A stretch of 64,000 nt of DNA from Mycoavidus cysteinexigens (GTDB lineage Bacteria; Pseudomonadota; Gammaproteobacteria; Burkholderiales; Burkholderiaceae), in contig NZ_AP018150.1 of NCBI RefSeq assembly GCF_003966915.1, positions 1,550,001 through 1,614,000 on the forward strand, given 5' to 3'. The first letter of the stretch is position 1, and each line of letters begins with the position of its first letter. The position numbers were made by a program, and so were the translations under genes. Positions 37,862 through 45,917 of this stretch are shown here, piece after piece. The notes below the pieces were generated by a model. The model was given only the letters and a program-made list of their open reading frames with translations, did not search any database and was not told the DNA's origin.

Positions 37862-38803
37862 CTATACGCTTCCTCCATCTCGCGCGCACGGATTTCTGCC
37901 CGTTCCTCGAGGCTGGGTTATCACTTTGGCTTCGGCCTGCTGCGCGAGGGCGTGAGCAGCAGGCTTTGCACCTAGGATTTCTCCAGTTTCTCGATCCATA
38001 TCCGTCGTCAGAGGCTTCAATTCAGCCTCAGCGCGCAACACGCCGAGCGCTTGCGCAGCCGCCTTGAATGCATCAACGCTTTCCTTGTTCGCGCTGCCCA
38101 GGCCACTGATTTCAGCGTAAGTGAGCGAATTCACTACGCTGCGATCAATCCCAATCCCAATCTTGGTGGCGTATGCAACGATGTTTTGTCGCAACTCGTC
38201 GAGAGTCTTTTCTTTCGAGTGGTGACCGTTTTCCAGTGCCCGCTTCTCAAACGCACTGATGACGTTCTGCGGAATGATTGACAGCACCCCATTGCGAAAC
38301 GCCTTCGATTCCGCAATCACGTCATAGTGCTGACGATCATATTTCGTTCCATTGCGGCGCTTCTCTTGCTTGGTTTCCTTCTTGCGAACCTGATTGGAGT
38401 TGCCCGTTTTGAGGTCGGTGATTTCCATCACAACTTCATAGAAGTCGTCCTCATCCGCAAGCTGCGGAATGATCTGTGCTTGGATCGCCAACGGCTCGAA
38501 GCTCTTAAAGACAAATAGCGAACCCGTTTTGTCCACACTGGCCACAATCCGCGATTTGATACCGCCGTAGTGCGAAGCAAGTTCGCGCGCTCCGACTACG
38601 GAAATTCCGCTGACTTTATTACCCCCAATATCGAAGGAATAGACATATTCATTCCCCGTATGCCCGTGCAACACTGAATCACGAATCAATTGGTCGTCCC
38701 GTGCCTGCATGGCGTGCCACGCTTCCGAATTGAAGTTGCCCCCAACATTGGGGACTACGCTGTTTCCCTGCGCCACAGCGGTTTTTAACGCTTGAACACT
38801 CAT
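37862..38803 (-). CDS. Probable phage recombinase (single-strand annealing protein)
   Basis: About 313 residues. ATG 38803 has GAGGAG at 7-8 nt; an upstream ATG has no site. Sequence such as VVGARELASHYGG, then YDRQHYDVIAESKAFRNGVLSIIP, is typical of a phage protein set often next to YqaJ exonucleases. By position between exonuclease and SSB genes it should be the annealing protein. The family is not plainly RecT, Beta or Erf. The last 15 residues look out of frame: the next frame over reads SLEERAEIRAREMEEAYRG and ends at 37846, so a late frameshift is possible. Confidence 0.6.
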   Translation of the reverse strand: MSVQALKTAVAQGNSVVPNVGGNFNSEAWHAMQARDDQLIRDSVLHGHTGNEYVYSFDIGGNKVSGISVVGARELASHYGGIKSRIVASVDKTGSLFVFKSFEPLAIQAQIIPQLADEDDFYEVVMEITDLKTGNSNQVRKKETKQEKRRNGTKYDRQHYDVIAESKAFRNGVLSIIPQNVISAFEKRALENGHHSKEKTLDELRQNIVAYATKIGIGIDRSVVNSLTYAEISGLGSANKESVDAFKAAAQALGVLRAEAELKPLTTDMDRETGEILGAKPAAHALAQQAEAKVITQPRGTGRNPCARDGGSV

Positions 38804-38827
38804 GGTTTTTCTCCTCAATACAGTGGG

Positions 38828-39736
38828 TTACTTCAGGCGAAATGTGCGAGATTCGCTGGTTTTGCGAAATTGTTGGCAAAGCTCAGGATGGGCTTGCTCG
38901 AAGGCTTTGATATCCACACGCTGCGAAGCCTGGGTTTTCCACGTCGCCAGAAGCTGGCCTTGGTAGCGCAGCATTGCGGATTTGCCCATGCAAGCCTTGA
39001 TCTTGGTTTCGAGAAGTTCGATTTTGCTCACCATGCTCTTAGACTGCGCCTTGGCAGATTTCAACTGTGTGCATAAATCAAACAGGGCATCATCCGCTTC
39101 AACGGCACCCCCATCGTCGCTCTTAAACAAACTCGCCACGTCGCTTAATGTCTTTGCCTCCGGCGCAATGCGGGGCAGGACGTGCTTGAACCAAAACGTA
39201 CGACCCGCATCGATTAGGATAGCTTCTAGCTCGCTGTCCCGCTCCACGCGAAATTCCCTATACTCATTGCCGCCAAACAGCGCCGCAATCACTGCGTAGT
39301 CATAGTCCTTCACCGCCATATACCATGCGACTTGCGCGACGTACGTCAGCGGCACTTCGTCACTCCCCTCTAGACCCCATGCTTTGGCACTGAATGTATT
39401 GACATTCTTGATTTCCAGCACGCCTGGGCGCTCACCTGGGATGATTCCGTCCAGATTCGCGACCATCCATTCGTGTTCCGGATGACGCATAATCGTATCG
39501 GGCCGTATCACCTCGATGCCATGCTCCTCTGAGAAGCGCTGAGCGATAATCGGCTCGACCGCATGCCCCCAATAGGTGTATTCAGCAGGCTCATCCATAG
39601 GAGTGGGCTGCGTCTTCGACAGATACACATCAACCGCCGTCTTGAACGGGCTAACGCCCAGGATGGCCCCGATGTCAGAACCGCCTATGCCGGTCCGGCG
39701 GGCGGCCAGGAATTCTTGGCGCATGCAAGCGTTCAT
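38828..39736 (-). CDS. YqaJ/lambda-type exonuclease
   Basis: 302 residues. Makes 3' single-stranded tails for phage recombination. GIGGSDIGAILGVSPFKT is the YqaJ entry motif; catalytic residues appear in WMVANLDGIIPG (Asp) and GVLEIKNVN (ExK). The start ATG 39736 overlaps the stop of the small membrane ORF (ATGA), which favours it over an earlier frame start. The C-terminal part is coiled-coil-like (SKIELLETKIKA). Confidence 0.9.
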   Translation of the reverse strand: MNACMRQEFLAARRTGIGGSDIGAILGVSPFKTAVDVYLSKTQPTPMDEPAEYTYWGHAVEPIIAQRFSEEHGIEVIRPDTIMRHPEHEWMVANLDGIIPGERPGVLEIKNVNTFSAKAWGLEGSDEVPLTYVAQVAWYMAVKDYDYAVIAALFGGNEYREFRVERDSELEAILIDAGRTFWFKHVLPRIAPEAKTLSDVASLFKSDDGGAVEADDALFDLCTQLKSAKAQSKSMVSKIELLETKIKACMGKSAMLRYQGQLLATWKTQASQRVDIKAFEQAHPELCQQFRKTSESRTFRLK

Positions 39737-39873
39737 TTGATCTCCAGTAAAATGGCTGCACCCAGGCACAGAGCGAGTAAGATCATCCCCACGCTGACTT
39801 TGATGAAAACCTCAATGCGATCAGCCCTTATAGCCGCGCGTAGCAACGCGTTGTCGTTTTCGAGACGTTTCAT
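39733..39873 (-). CDS. Small membrane protein, 46 residues
   Basis: Reads MKRLENDNALLRAAIRADR, then one hydrophobic helix VGMILLALCLGAAILL. Its ATG overlaps the stop of the upstream gene and its stop overlaps the exonuclease start, both as ATGA. This is strong evidence of translation as part of the operon. Function unknown. Confidence 0.7.
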   Translation of the reverse strand: MKRLENDNALLRAAIRADRIEVFIKVSVGMILLALCLGAAILLEIK

Positions 39874-40178
39874 GCGGTGGCCTTTCTCTGATACGCACAG
39901 TCAATAGCTCTTTGTAGCGCCCTGCCTGTCTGCGTTTCCAAAAGGCGCTCATAGGTTTCAACAAACAAGTCCGTCGATTGCGCCTGGGCCGCATCACGTA
40001 GCGCTTGTTTTTTGACAGAATCGGGTAACTCCACCATGACTTCTAGCAGGGCATCGAAGGTTATTGACGCCTCAACTTCGTCAGCAAGCACGCAGTAAGC
40101 CTCGTCGGCAGCCTCTGACCGAGCCTGCAACCGGTCGTAGCGAGCTTCGAACTGCTGCATCAGTTCGCTCGAATTCAT
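39870..40178 (-). CDS. Hypothetical early phage protein
   Basis: 102 residues starting MNSSELMQQFEARYDRLQA; AAGGAG lies 7-8 nt upstream of ATG 40178. Helical and acidic, with no recognised family. First gene of the leftward recombination operon, so the operon promoter should lie in 40179-40280. Confidence 0.65.
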   Translation of the reverse strand: MNSSELMQQFEARYDRLQARSEAADEAYCVLADEVEASITFDALLEVMVELPDSVKKQALRDAAQAQSTDLFVETYERLLETQTGRALQRAIDCAYQRKATA

Positions 40179-40849
40179 ATCAAACTCCTTGTGCAGTATT
40201 CGCCATCGTTTACGGCTTTTCTGGTATAAACGTCGAAAAGAAAGTCTTGTGCTAGAATTTGGAGACAGGAGATATTTACTATGGCAGCAGTTGCATTCGA
40301 TACACTTAAATTCGTCAACAAGCTTGAAGCGGTTGGCGTTTCGCGTCCGCAAGCAGTAGCGGAAGCGGAAGTTTTATCTGAAATCTTTGATTTGAATTTG
40401 CGCGAACTGGCAACCAAAGAAGACGTAAACCGTGAAATTAATAGCCTGCGCCATGATATGGAAAAAATGTTCATTGGCCTGAAAGCTGAAATTTCGATGC
40501 TGAAATGGGGCTTAGGTGCAATTATTGGCGGAGTGCTCGCGCTTGTTGCAAGAGCATTCTTTTGATTGCCTTCTGAGTAAGCTCTTTCGCTAATATTCTC
40601 CTGAATATCAGCCGCTTTAACTCCAAATATGACTACACCTGCTGCTTTTGGCCTTGTAATGATGACCATAGGCATGTGGTTTATAGGCCAATATTTGAGC
40701 AAAAAAGACTTTAATAAATTTTGCCTGTCTGTTCTTGCCGTATTGATCGGTAATTGTCTGTTCAACCTTTTTTCAGGTTGAATGAAGGCGAATTTATTTT
40801 CCATAGCGCTCTGGCATACAGCAATCACATCGATGGTTTCATCATTCAT
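40175..40849 (-). CDS. Doubtful ORF coupled to the antirepressor gene
   Basis: ATG 40849 overlaps the antirepressor stop (ATGA), and the frame opens MNDETIDVIAVCQSAMENK, which looks protein-like. The last half lies exactly antisense to the coiled-coil gene at 40281-40565, so at most the first 90 codons or so may be real. Perhaps a truncated small phage gene. Confidence 0.25.
   Translation of the reverse strand: MNDETIDVIAVCQSAMENKFAFIQPEKRLNRQLPINTARTDRQNLLKSFLLKYWPINHMPMVIITRPKAAGVVIFGVKAADIQENISERAYSEGNQKNALATSASTPPIIAPKPHFSIEISAFRPMNIFSISWRRLLISRFTSSLVASSRKFKSKISDKTSASATACGRETPTASSLLTNLSVSNATAAIVNISCLQILAQDFLFDVYTRKAVNDGEYCTRSLI
40281..40565 (+). CDS. Coiled-coil membrane protein (DUF1640/CCDC90-like)
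   Basis: 94 residues. N-terminal MAAVAFDTLKFVNKLEAVGV and AEAEVLSEIFDLNL, then a coiled coil with LATKEDVNREINSLRHDMEK, then one C-terminal membrane helix (GAIIGGVLALVARAFF). The pattern is that of DUF1640-type proteins, common as small phage or mobile-element genes. It is preceded by AGGAGA. It points right, while all neighbours point left. Confidence 0.75.
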   Translation: MAAVAFDTLKFVNKLEAVGVSRPQAVAEAEVLSEIFDLNLRELATKEDVNREINSLRHDMEKMFIGLKAEISMLKWGLGAIIGGVLALVARAFF

Positions 40850-41571
40850 GCTGTCGCTCCTTGAGCAAACTGCTTTTGAATCCACGTCAACCCTTTTCCA
40901 GTGATCAGGGTGCGTGCATAGATATGGTTTTCGCCTCTCGGGTCTTCATACTGCCGCTCAATCACGCGAAAGCGCCCTGCCTCAATCTGTTCTTGATACG
41001 GTAAATTGTTCTTCATCAATAAACGGCGCTCACGCAACCAGGAAAAAAGCCTTTTAGGCCCAGTGCCCATGACTTTGGCTACTTCTTGCACCGTTTGAGC
41101 ATTGATCGCTTTTCCAACATGATCATAAAAATCCGCTTTAGGTTTTAATTCTTCCACCTGGCTTCGCAGCACCCCGACTTCTTCGGTATACGTCAGTAGT
41201 GCTGTGCGTAGCTGTTTTGGATCACTAAGCAAACTGTGCAAATCTATTGCAGGTAAATGAGTGCGGCGCTCGCATTCAATGAAATATTGTCTGGCTTGCT
41301 TGCCTTTTTCGTTGCGCTCGACCATTGACAGCTCTTTCGCCATCCCCAAAGCCAAGTGATATTCTTTGCGATACTTAGTTCCGCTCGGTAGCTTCACCCC
41401 CATTTCGGTGAGCAGATAATCTTGGTTTTGAATAAAGCCGTACTGCGTGATGCGATCTTTAATCCAGGTCGAAAAATCTTTTCTGATGCCTAAAAATGCG
41501 TGCAAGTCACGCGCATTTACAGTCGGCACAGAAGTACCTCGAAGCTCCGTAGGAGTAATAGCTATCAACAT
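40846..41571 (-). CDS. Phage antirepressor (AntA/AntB plus KilA-C domains)
   Basis: 241 residues. The N-terminal domain has VNARDLHAFLGIRKDFSTWIKDRI and YHLALGMAKELSMVERNEKGKQARQYFIECE, the AntA/AntB signature. The C-terminal KilA-C domain includes INAQTVQEVAKVMG and RLFSWLRERRLLM. Antirepressors bind the CI-like repressor and set off lytic growth. Here this fits with a repressor that lacks its self-cleavage residues. It is upstream of the recombination genes. Confidence 0.88.
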   Translation of the reverse strand: MLIAITPTELRGTSVPTVNARDLHAFLGIRKDFSTWIKDRITQYGFIQNQDYLLTEMGVKLPSGTKYRKEYHLALGMAKELSMVERNEKGKQARQYFIECERRTHLPAIDLHSLLSDPKQLRTALLTYTEEVGVLRSQVEELKPKADFYDHVGKAINAQTVQEVAKVMGTGPKRLFSWLRERRLLMKNNLPYQEQIEAGRFRVIERQYEDPRGENHIYARTLITGKGLTWIQKQFAQGATA

Positions 41572-41921
41572 TTCTTTGTACCCTTCCTATTACAGTTTTT
41601 TCTGCCTTACTCTGTAAAACCACCAGTGACTGATTTAACTTTCTTACGTGGATTGTTTTTTCGGCTACGCCTGCTATAACTTTCCTTTACGTCAATCATC
41701 ACAACAGCCAAATTTGTTCTAACAGGCGACAACTACCCGATGCTTCATCAACTCCATCAAACATCACTTGTCAATTTAATTAAACAATATGGGCGCGACG
41801 ATGTCAAGAGAATTAATCAAATTAATTCTCTCTAGTAGGCTTACGGCAATAAAAAAGTGTTTTTGTAGACTGGATAGGAAGCAAGAAAGAGGTCTAGCTC
41901 CTCCCACGCAAATTATTTTCG
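41572..41921. other. Control region between repressor and antirepressor genes
   Basis: About 350 nt without a convincing gene. It contains the promoter region of the antirepressor and an 8-bp inverted repeat at 41810-41828. A short plus-strand frame at 41740-41835 (SLVNLIKQYGRDDVKRI) has no ribosome-binding site, and I do not call it a gene. Confidence 0.5.
41810..41828. promoter_or_regulatory. Operator-like palindrome
   Basis: GAATTAAT and ATTAATTC flank CAA, a perfect 8-bp inverted repeat. It lies upstream of the antirepressor gene in the switch region and could be a repressor or Cro site. Confidence 0.4.
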
Positions 41922-42587
41922 TTAGATGCGTTCGCTTTGCTTATGGACAATACGACCGAGGACAAAAGTTTCCTCGGTAATTGGTTTGTCCCTATAAATT
42001 CTCTTATCTGGATTGTCAGAGGCAGCCAACCACTGATTGTTTACTTTAAAAAGACGCCTAACCACGGCTTCGCCCTCGTCATTAATAGCAAAGGCAACCC
42101 CATCTCTGGGCTTAACATCAGCGGTATTAACAACAACCCAATCCCCATCATATAGACCCGGCTCCATAGCCGAGCCCGTTACTTTAATAGCGAAGAGTTC
42201 TTCCGGGTTAAAGTCGTTTTTTTTATACCATTCTTGGGAAAAAAGGATTGGTGCCATATTGTCTCCGATTGACTCAGTGGAAAATTCACGTGAGCCTTCG
42301 AAGAACTTAATATGCACTCTGTAAACTACAAAACAATTACCACCTTCATATTCAGTCTGCCCGACTTTCTCGCCCCATTCTTTAGTCCCAATTCCCGTTG
42401 CAAGCCATTCAGGACGCACTCGTAAAGCCTTAGATACCTTGACCAAGTTTTTTCCCGATGGCTCAGTTACATTACCGGTAAACCAAAGAGAAATGGTTGC
42501 ACGTGAAATTTTTGCACGCCTCGAAAGCTCCGCCTGCGTAAGCTCGTGCTCGTCGAGTAAGGACTGTAATCTATCTTTGAAGTTCAT
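41922..42587 (-). CDS. CI-like phage repressor with inactive S24 protease domain
   Basis: 221 residues from ATG 42587 (MNFKDRLQSLL). The N-terminal XRE domain has LTQAELSRRAKISRATISLW. The C-terminal domain has the LexA/CI fold, but the catalytic Ser position reads GSAMEP (Ala140, expected GDSMEP) and the Lys position reads VVRRL (Arg177, expected VKRL). Both catalytic residues are thus absent, so RecA-stimulated self-cleavage is not expected. It is divergent from the Cro-like gene. Confidence 0.9.
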   Translation of the reverse strand: MNFKDRLQSLLDEHELTQAELSRRAKISRATISLWFTGNVTEPSGKNLVKVSKALRVRPEWLATGIGTKEWGEKVGQTEYEGGNCFVVYRVHIKFFEGSREFSTESIGDNMAPILFSQEWYKKNDFNPEELFAIKVTGSAMEPGLYDGDWVVVNTADVKPRDGVAFAINDEGEAVVRRLFKVNNQWLAASDNPDKRIYRDKPITEETFVLGRIVHKQSERI

Positions 42588-42669
42588 GTTAAGTACATTA
42601 AACGCTTGATTGATTAATGTGATTGACGTATTATTGTTTGATAGAATTGACATCCGGGCTCAGAACACC
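42588..42669. promoter_or_regulatory. Repressor-Cro divergent promoter/operator region
   Basis: A rightward promoter is visible: TTGATT (42606-42611), 17-nt spacer, TATTAT (42629-42634), with the Cro-like ATG at 42670. A partial dyad GTTAAGTACATTAAAC (42588-42603) touches the repressor start, and TGATT repeats overlap the -35 region. These are candidate operators. Confidence 0.6.
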
Positions 42670-42915
42670 ATGCTCATTTCAAAACAGCAAGCTATACGAG
42701 TATTTGGTAGTGGCGCCAACCTCGGGCGTGCTATCGGCATAACCCGTAGCGCTATCTCTCAGTGGCCTGATAGATTGGACCAGAGGCAAACTGATTTGGT
42801 TATTGGTGCTGCACTTCGCCTTGGCAAACTACTGCCTGAGAGCTACGAAATACTTATTAAGTTATCGCAAGTTTCCAACGCGAGACCTTCAACCCATCGA
42901 GCTCGCCCAAATTAA
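42670..42915 (+). CDS. Cro/YdaS-like DNA-binding protein
   Basis: 81 residues. LISKQQAIRVFGSGANLGRAIGI, then TRSAISQWPDRLDQRQTDLV, is the compact helix-turn-helix of the Cro/YdaS group. ATG 42670 is preferred to the upstream frame start because it fits the promoter and family length. It should repress the repressor promoter and start the early rightward programme. Confidence 0.82.
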   Translation: MLISKQQAIRVFGSGANLGRAIGITRSAISQWPDRLDQRQTDLVIGAALRLGKLLPESYEILIKLSQVSNARPSTHRARPN

Positions 42916-42990
42916 GGAATAGTCTAAATGCGTACTGAAAAAGCCTCTGTCGAACAGGATTGCAGCTTCTGTGATCGAGAAGGAGGAAGA

Positions 42991-43236
42991 TCAAGCCGGT
43001 CGCCAAAACTTCTGTGGATCATTCGCAAACCAAAACTCTTCGAGCAGTTTGGATGTATGCCGAAAAAATTGCTCTTGAATGGCTTCCAAAGTTTTACCGT
43101 GAACGGGGAGCAAGACTTCTGCCGAGATTCTTTCTCGCACTCCAGAATTCATACGTTCAAAAGCTGCCTTGGCAAGCACCCTATTATTTTGTGGCTCTAA
43201 AACTAATGAGCCAAGTTTAATTTCGTTCTCAATCAT
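42991..43236 (-). CDS. Hypothetical protein, leftward among rightward genes
   Basis: 81 residues: MIENEIKLGSLVLEPQNNRV, then a charged helical body with RISAEVLLPVHGKTLEAIQEQ. Its composition is more protein-like than the two frames opposite it (42928-43200 and 43014-43220). Function unknown. It is divergent from the next gene. Confidence 0.45.
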   Translation of the reverse strand: MIENEIKLGSLVLEPQNNRVLAKAAFERMNSGVRERISAEVLLPVHGKTLEAIQEQFFRHTSKLLEEFWFANDPQKFWRPA

Positions 43237-43264
43237 ATGTGCTTTGTAATGAGTTGGTGATGTC

Positions 43265-43465
43265 GTGAACCAAAAACGCGAAAAATGCACAGAAGAAATA
43301 AAGCTGCACTTGGGCGAAAAGCTCAAGGCTGATCTAAAAGAGTTAGCAGCACTCAAAGGCCACGATTCGTTAAGCCCGTTCATCCGTAATATTCTTCGTG
43401 AATTCATATACGGCAAGCTTAGTCCGAATCGTGATTTATTGGCAGGGACCGTTCGGGACGAATAA
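43265..43465 (+). CDS. Possible ribbon-helix-helix protein
   Basis: 66 residues from GTG 43265: a short strand (EEIKLHLGEKLK) then LKELAALKGHDSLSPFIRNILREFI, the layout of small RHH DNA-binding proteins. Likely an early regulator. The GTG start is uncertain. Confidence 0.5.
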   Translation: MNQKREKCTEEIKLHLGEKLKADLKELAALKGHDSLSPFIRNILREFIYGKLSPNRDLLAGTVRDE

Positions 43466-43522
43466 GGCCGCAGATCAAGGGATTGAACAGTAATAGACTA
43501 TTAGATAAGGGAAAACTTAAAA

Positions 43523-43630
43523 ATGAAGCGTCCATCCTTCCGATTCTACCCTGCCGATTGGCATACAGACACTGCTTTGCAAGATCGCTCAGTGGTGGCG
43601 TGCGCATCTGCATATAAGGCTTGCGAATGA
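43523..43630 (+). CDS. 35-residue ORF resembling the start of a DUF1376 protein
   Basis: Reads MKRPSFRFYPADWHTDTALQ, then stops at 43628-43630 overlapping the next start (ATGA). The F(Y)PADW pattern is the usual N-terminus of DUF1376 proteins, while the following gene has its own DUF1376 start. It may be a truncated duplicate or a short coupled leader. Confidence 0.45.
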   Translation: MKRPSFRFYPADWHTDTALQDRSVVACASAYKACE

Positions 43631-44433
43631 GCCAGAAACCCAATATCTGGATGCCGCTTTATATCGCCGATTATCTGGCGGACACAACGCGGCTAACCAC
43701 TGAACAGCACGGGGCTTACCTGCTGCTAATCATGGATTACTGGCGCAATGGTGCACTGCCGGATGATGATGCTGCGCTTGCAAATATCACACGCCTTTCC
43801 CTATCGCATTGGAAAAAGCAGCGTGGCGTGTTGTCCAGACTATTCCAAGTTGGTCACGACGAATGGCGTCACAAGCGCATTGATACCGAATTGGAGCGAG
43901 TCGCTAGAAATTCAGTCAAGCATACGGAACGCGCTCGCAAAGCAGCGACTAAACGATGGTCCAAGCAATCCTTAGAAGATGCTACAAGCAATGCTTGCAG
44001 CAATGCCAGTGCAATGCTTGATGAATGCCCTTCACAATCACATTCATATTCACCTTCTTCTTCGAAGAAAGAAGGGGATAAATCCCCTTCAACCCCTCGG
44101 GCACGCGAAAAGCTGGCGGTGACGTTGCCAGACTGGCTGGCGAAAGAGGACTGGTTGGCCTTTGCCGAGCATCGAAAGCGGCTGAAAGCACCGATGAGCG
44201 AAGTGGCCCAAGTACGAGCGATAGCCGAGCTTTCGCGACTTCGAGACAACGGCCATGACCCAAGCGCCGTGCTCAACCAGAGCATCGTGAACGGCTGGAA
44301 AGGGCTGTTTGACCTCAAGCGCCATGAAGCGCACGGGTTCAACCGGCAGGCGATGTTGGAAGCGCGCAATGCCCAAGCCTGCCTTGAGGCCAAGGCGCTG
44401 ATTTTTGGGGAGAGCGCTGATGCAATCCTGTGA
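43627..44433 (+). CDS. Phage replication protein with DUF1376 (YdaU-like) domain
   Basis: 268 residues from ATG 43627. The N-terminal DUF1376 domain is clear: WMPLYIADYLADTTRLTTEQHGAYLLLIMDYW. A Ser-rich linker (about residues 135-155) separates it from a C-terminal helical part. Such genes sit at the head of phage replication modules and probably help initiate replication. The end overlaps the next gene by 14 nt. Confidence 0.82.
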   Translation: MSQKPNIWMPLYIADYLADTTRLTTEQHGAYLLLIMDYWRNGALPDDDAALANITRLSLSHWKKQRGVLSRLFQVGHDEWRHKRIDTELERVARNSVKHTERARKAATKRWSKQSLEDATSNACSNASAMLDECPSQSHSYSPSSSKKEGDKSPSTPRAREKLAVTLPDWLAKEDWLAFAEHRKRLKAPMSEVAQVRAIAELSRLRDNGHDPSAVLNQSIVNGWKGLFDLKRHEAHGFNRQAMLEARNAQACLEAKALIFGESADAIL

Positions 44434-45073
44434 TTTTGCTGCTTTCGGCCAGATGCTGCAAGCAATTATGGCGATGTACGGACGGGATTTGTCCCCCGCT
44501 CTGGTGGCGCTGTACTGGCAAGGCTTGCAAGCGTATGATCTCGCCGCTGTACGCGAAGCGCTCAACCGGCATGTGAACAACCCCGATACGGGCCAGTTCA
44601 TGCCCAAAATCGCCGATATTCACAAGATGCTGCAAGGCTCTACGCAAGATGCTGCGTTGACTGCTTGGAGCAAAGTAGACCGAACCATGCGTGAGAAAGG
44701 CCCTTACCCAAGCATCGTGTTCGACGACCCGTTGATTCATCGTGTGCTTTCCGAGATGGGTGGCTGGGTGCAACTCAGCACAAAGCATGAAGATGACTGG
44801 CCGTTTGTACGCAACGAATTTGTGAACCGTTACCGTGGATACCGGGTGCGCAGCGAAGTGCCTGACTATCCACCCGTGTTGATTGGCATCGCAGAAATGA
44901 CGAATCAACAACTTGGGTTTGAAGTCGCACCGCCGCTTTTAGTCGGCAGTGCTGCCATGGCGCAGCAAGTCATGCGCCAAGGAACCGATCAACCGCTGCT
45001 TGAATTCACACTGCTAAACGTAAAAAATTTACCCGTGCTTTTGCAAAACGAAGCTCAACAAATCGCCGCTTAA
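44420..45073 (+). CDS. Phage replication-module protein (DUF6475-like)
   Basis: 217 residues from ATG 44420, overlapping the previous stop. N-terminal FAAFGQMLQAIMAMYGRDLSP, then LVALYWQGLQAYDLAAVREAL and GQFMPKIADIHKML, resembles the small domain found next to DUF1376 genes, possibly a helicase-loader-like role. The C-terminal third is unassigned. Confidence 0.6.
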   Translation: MQSCDFAAFGQMLQAIMAMYGRDLSPALVALYWQGLQAYDLAAVREALNRHVNNPDTGQFMPKIADIHKMLQGSTQDAALTAWSKVDRTMREKGPYPSIVFDDPLIHRVLSEMGGWVQLSTKHEDDWPFVRNEFVNRYRGYRVRSEVPDYPPVLIGIAEMTNQQLGFEVAPPLLVGSAAMAQQVMRQGTDQPLLEFTLLNVKNLPVLLQNEAQQIAA

Positions 45074-45096
45074 TCTTTTTCATTTCAAACAAACAA

Positions 45097-45516
45097 ATGC
45101 TTAACGCAATCATCTTCACGATCCCAGGCCAGCCCATTGCCAAAGGCCGTGCTCGCTCGTGTATCCGTAACGGCCACATCGCGCACTACACCCCAGAAAA
45201 AACAGTGCGATATGAAAACCTTGTGAAGCTTGCTGCTCAGAAAGCGATGGACGGACAAAGCCCAATCGAATCTGCCATAGCGCTGATTGTACGAGCATTC
45301 CTACCGACTCCAGCCAGTTGGAGCCTTAAAAAGCAGCGAGCGGCAGCAATCGGCGAATTCATGCCTACCAAACGCCCAGACCTGGATAACATCGTCAAAG
45401 CGGTTAAGGACGGCGCGAACGGTGTCACCTGGAAAGATGATTCACAAGTCATCGACGTACACGCCAGCAAGCGATATGGCGCGCCCCGCGTTGAAGTCGA
45501 GGTGAGGGTAAGCTAA
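45097..45516 (+). CDS. rusA: RusA-family Holliday-junction resolvase
   Basis: 139 residues. The opening IIFTIPGQPIAKGRAR and the catalytic core KRPDLDNIVKAVKDGANG, followed by WKDDSQVID, carry the RusA acidic residues. Cleaves branched phage DNA before packaging. It overlaps the next gene by one base. Confidence 0.92.
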   Translation: MLNAIIFTIPGQPIAKGRARSCIRNGHIAHYTPEKTVRYENLVKLAAQKAMDGQSPIESAIALIVRAFLPTPASWSLKKQRAAAIGEFMPTKRPDLDNIVKAVKDGANGVTWKDDSQVIDVHASKRYGAPRVEVEVRVS

Positions 45517-45917
45517 TGAAGCAAAGCACAGGTTCATGGCGGAGCATTCCCGAGTGGGTCGAGTATGAAATACAAAATTGGGTTCGCTGGTGCTGGTCTG
45601 GCCCCTGGCCGCATCCTCTGCCGCCTACGCAATGTGCATCGGCTGAGCGTTACTATCGTGCGCCAAGTGATCTAGGCGAGGCCGAAACGTCTCTCCCTCC
45701 ACCCTACGCCCCGAATGCCAAGATTGTGCAGCGGGCTTACGTTGCGATGCTGAAACAGGAGCAACACGTGATGAAAGCTGAGTACATTAATCCGTGGGAG
45801 TCTGGTCGAATACACTATGGCAGAACTGGCGCTGCGCGACGCCTCAAAATGTCGCTTGCCACTTATGAAACCATTTTAAGAAGCGGATGCTATCGAATCG
45901 AAAGGGCTTTTGGATGA
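45516..45917 (+). CDS. Antiterminator Q-like protein
   Basis: 133 residues. W-rich N-terminus (PEWVEYEIQNWVRWCWSG) and a helix-turn-helix-like C-terminus (RRLKMSLATYETILRSGC) resemble phage antitermination proteins of the Q group. The position supports it: last genes of the early region, followed by a terminator just before the terminase. Confidence 0.55.
   Translation: MKQSTGSWRSIPEWVEYEIQNWVRWCWSGPWPHPLPPTQCASAERYYRAPSDLGEAETSLPPPYAPNAKIVQRAYVAMLKQEQHVMKAEYINPWESGRIHYGRTGAARRLKMSLATYETILRSGCYRIERAFG

Noticed and set aside
41740-41835. 31-residue ORF upstream of the antirepressor
   Set aside because: No ribosome-binding site and it contains the palindrome; more likely control DNA.
42928-43220. 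Plus-strand frames opposite the 81-residue hypothetical gene
   Set aside because: Rich in Cys, Trp and Arg without domain character; the minus-strand frame has better composition.
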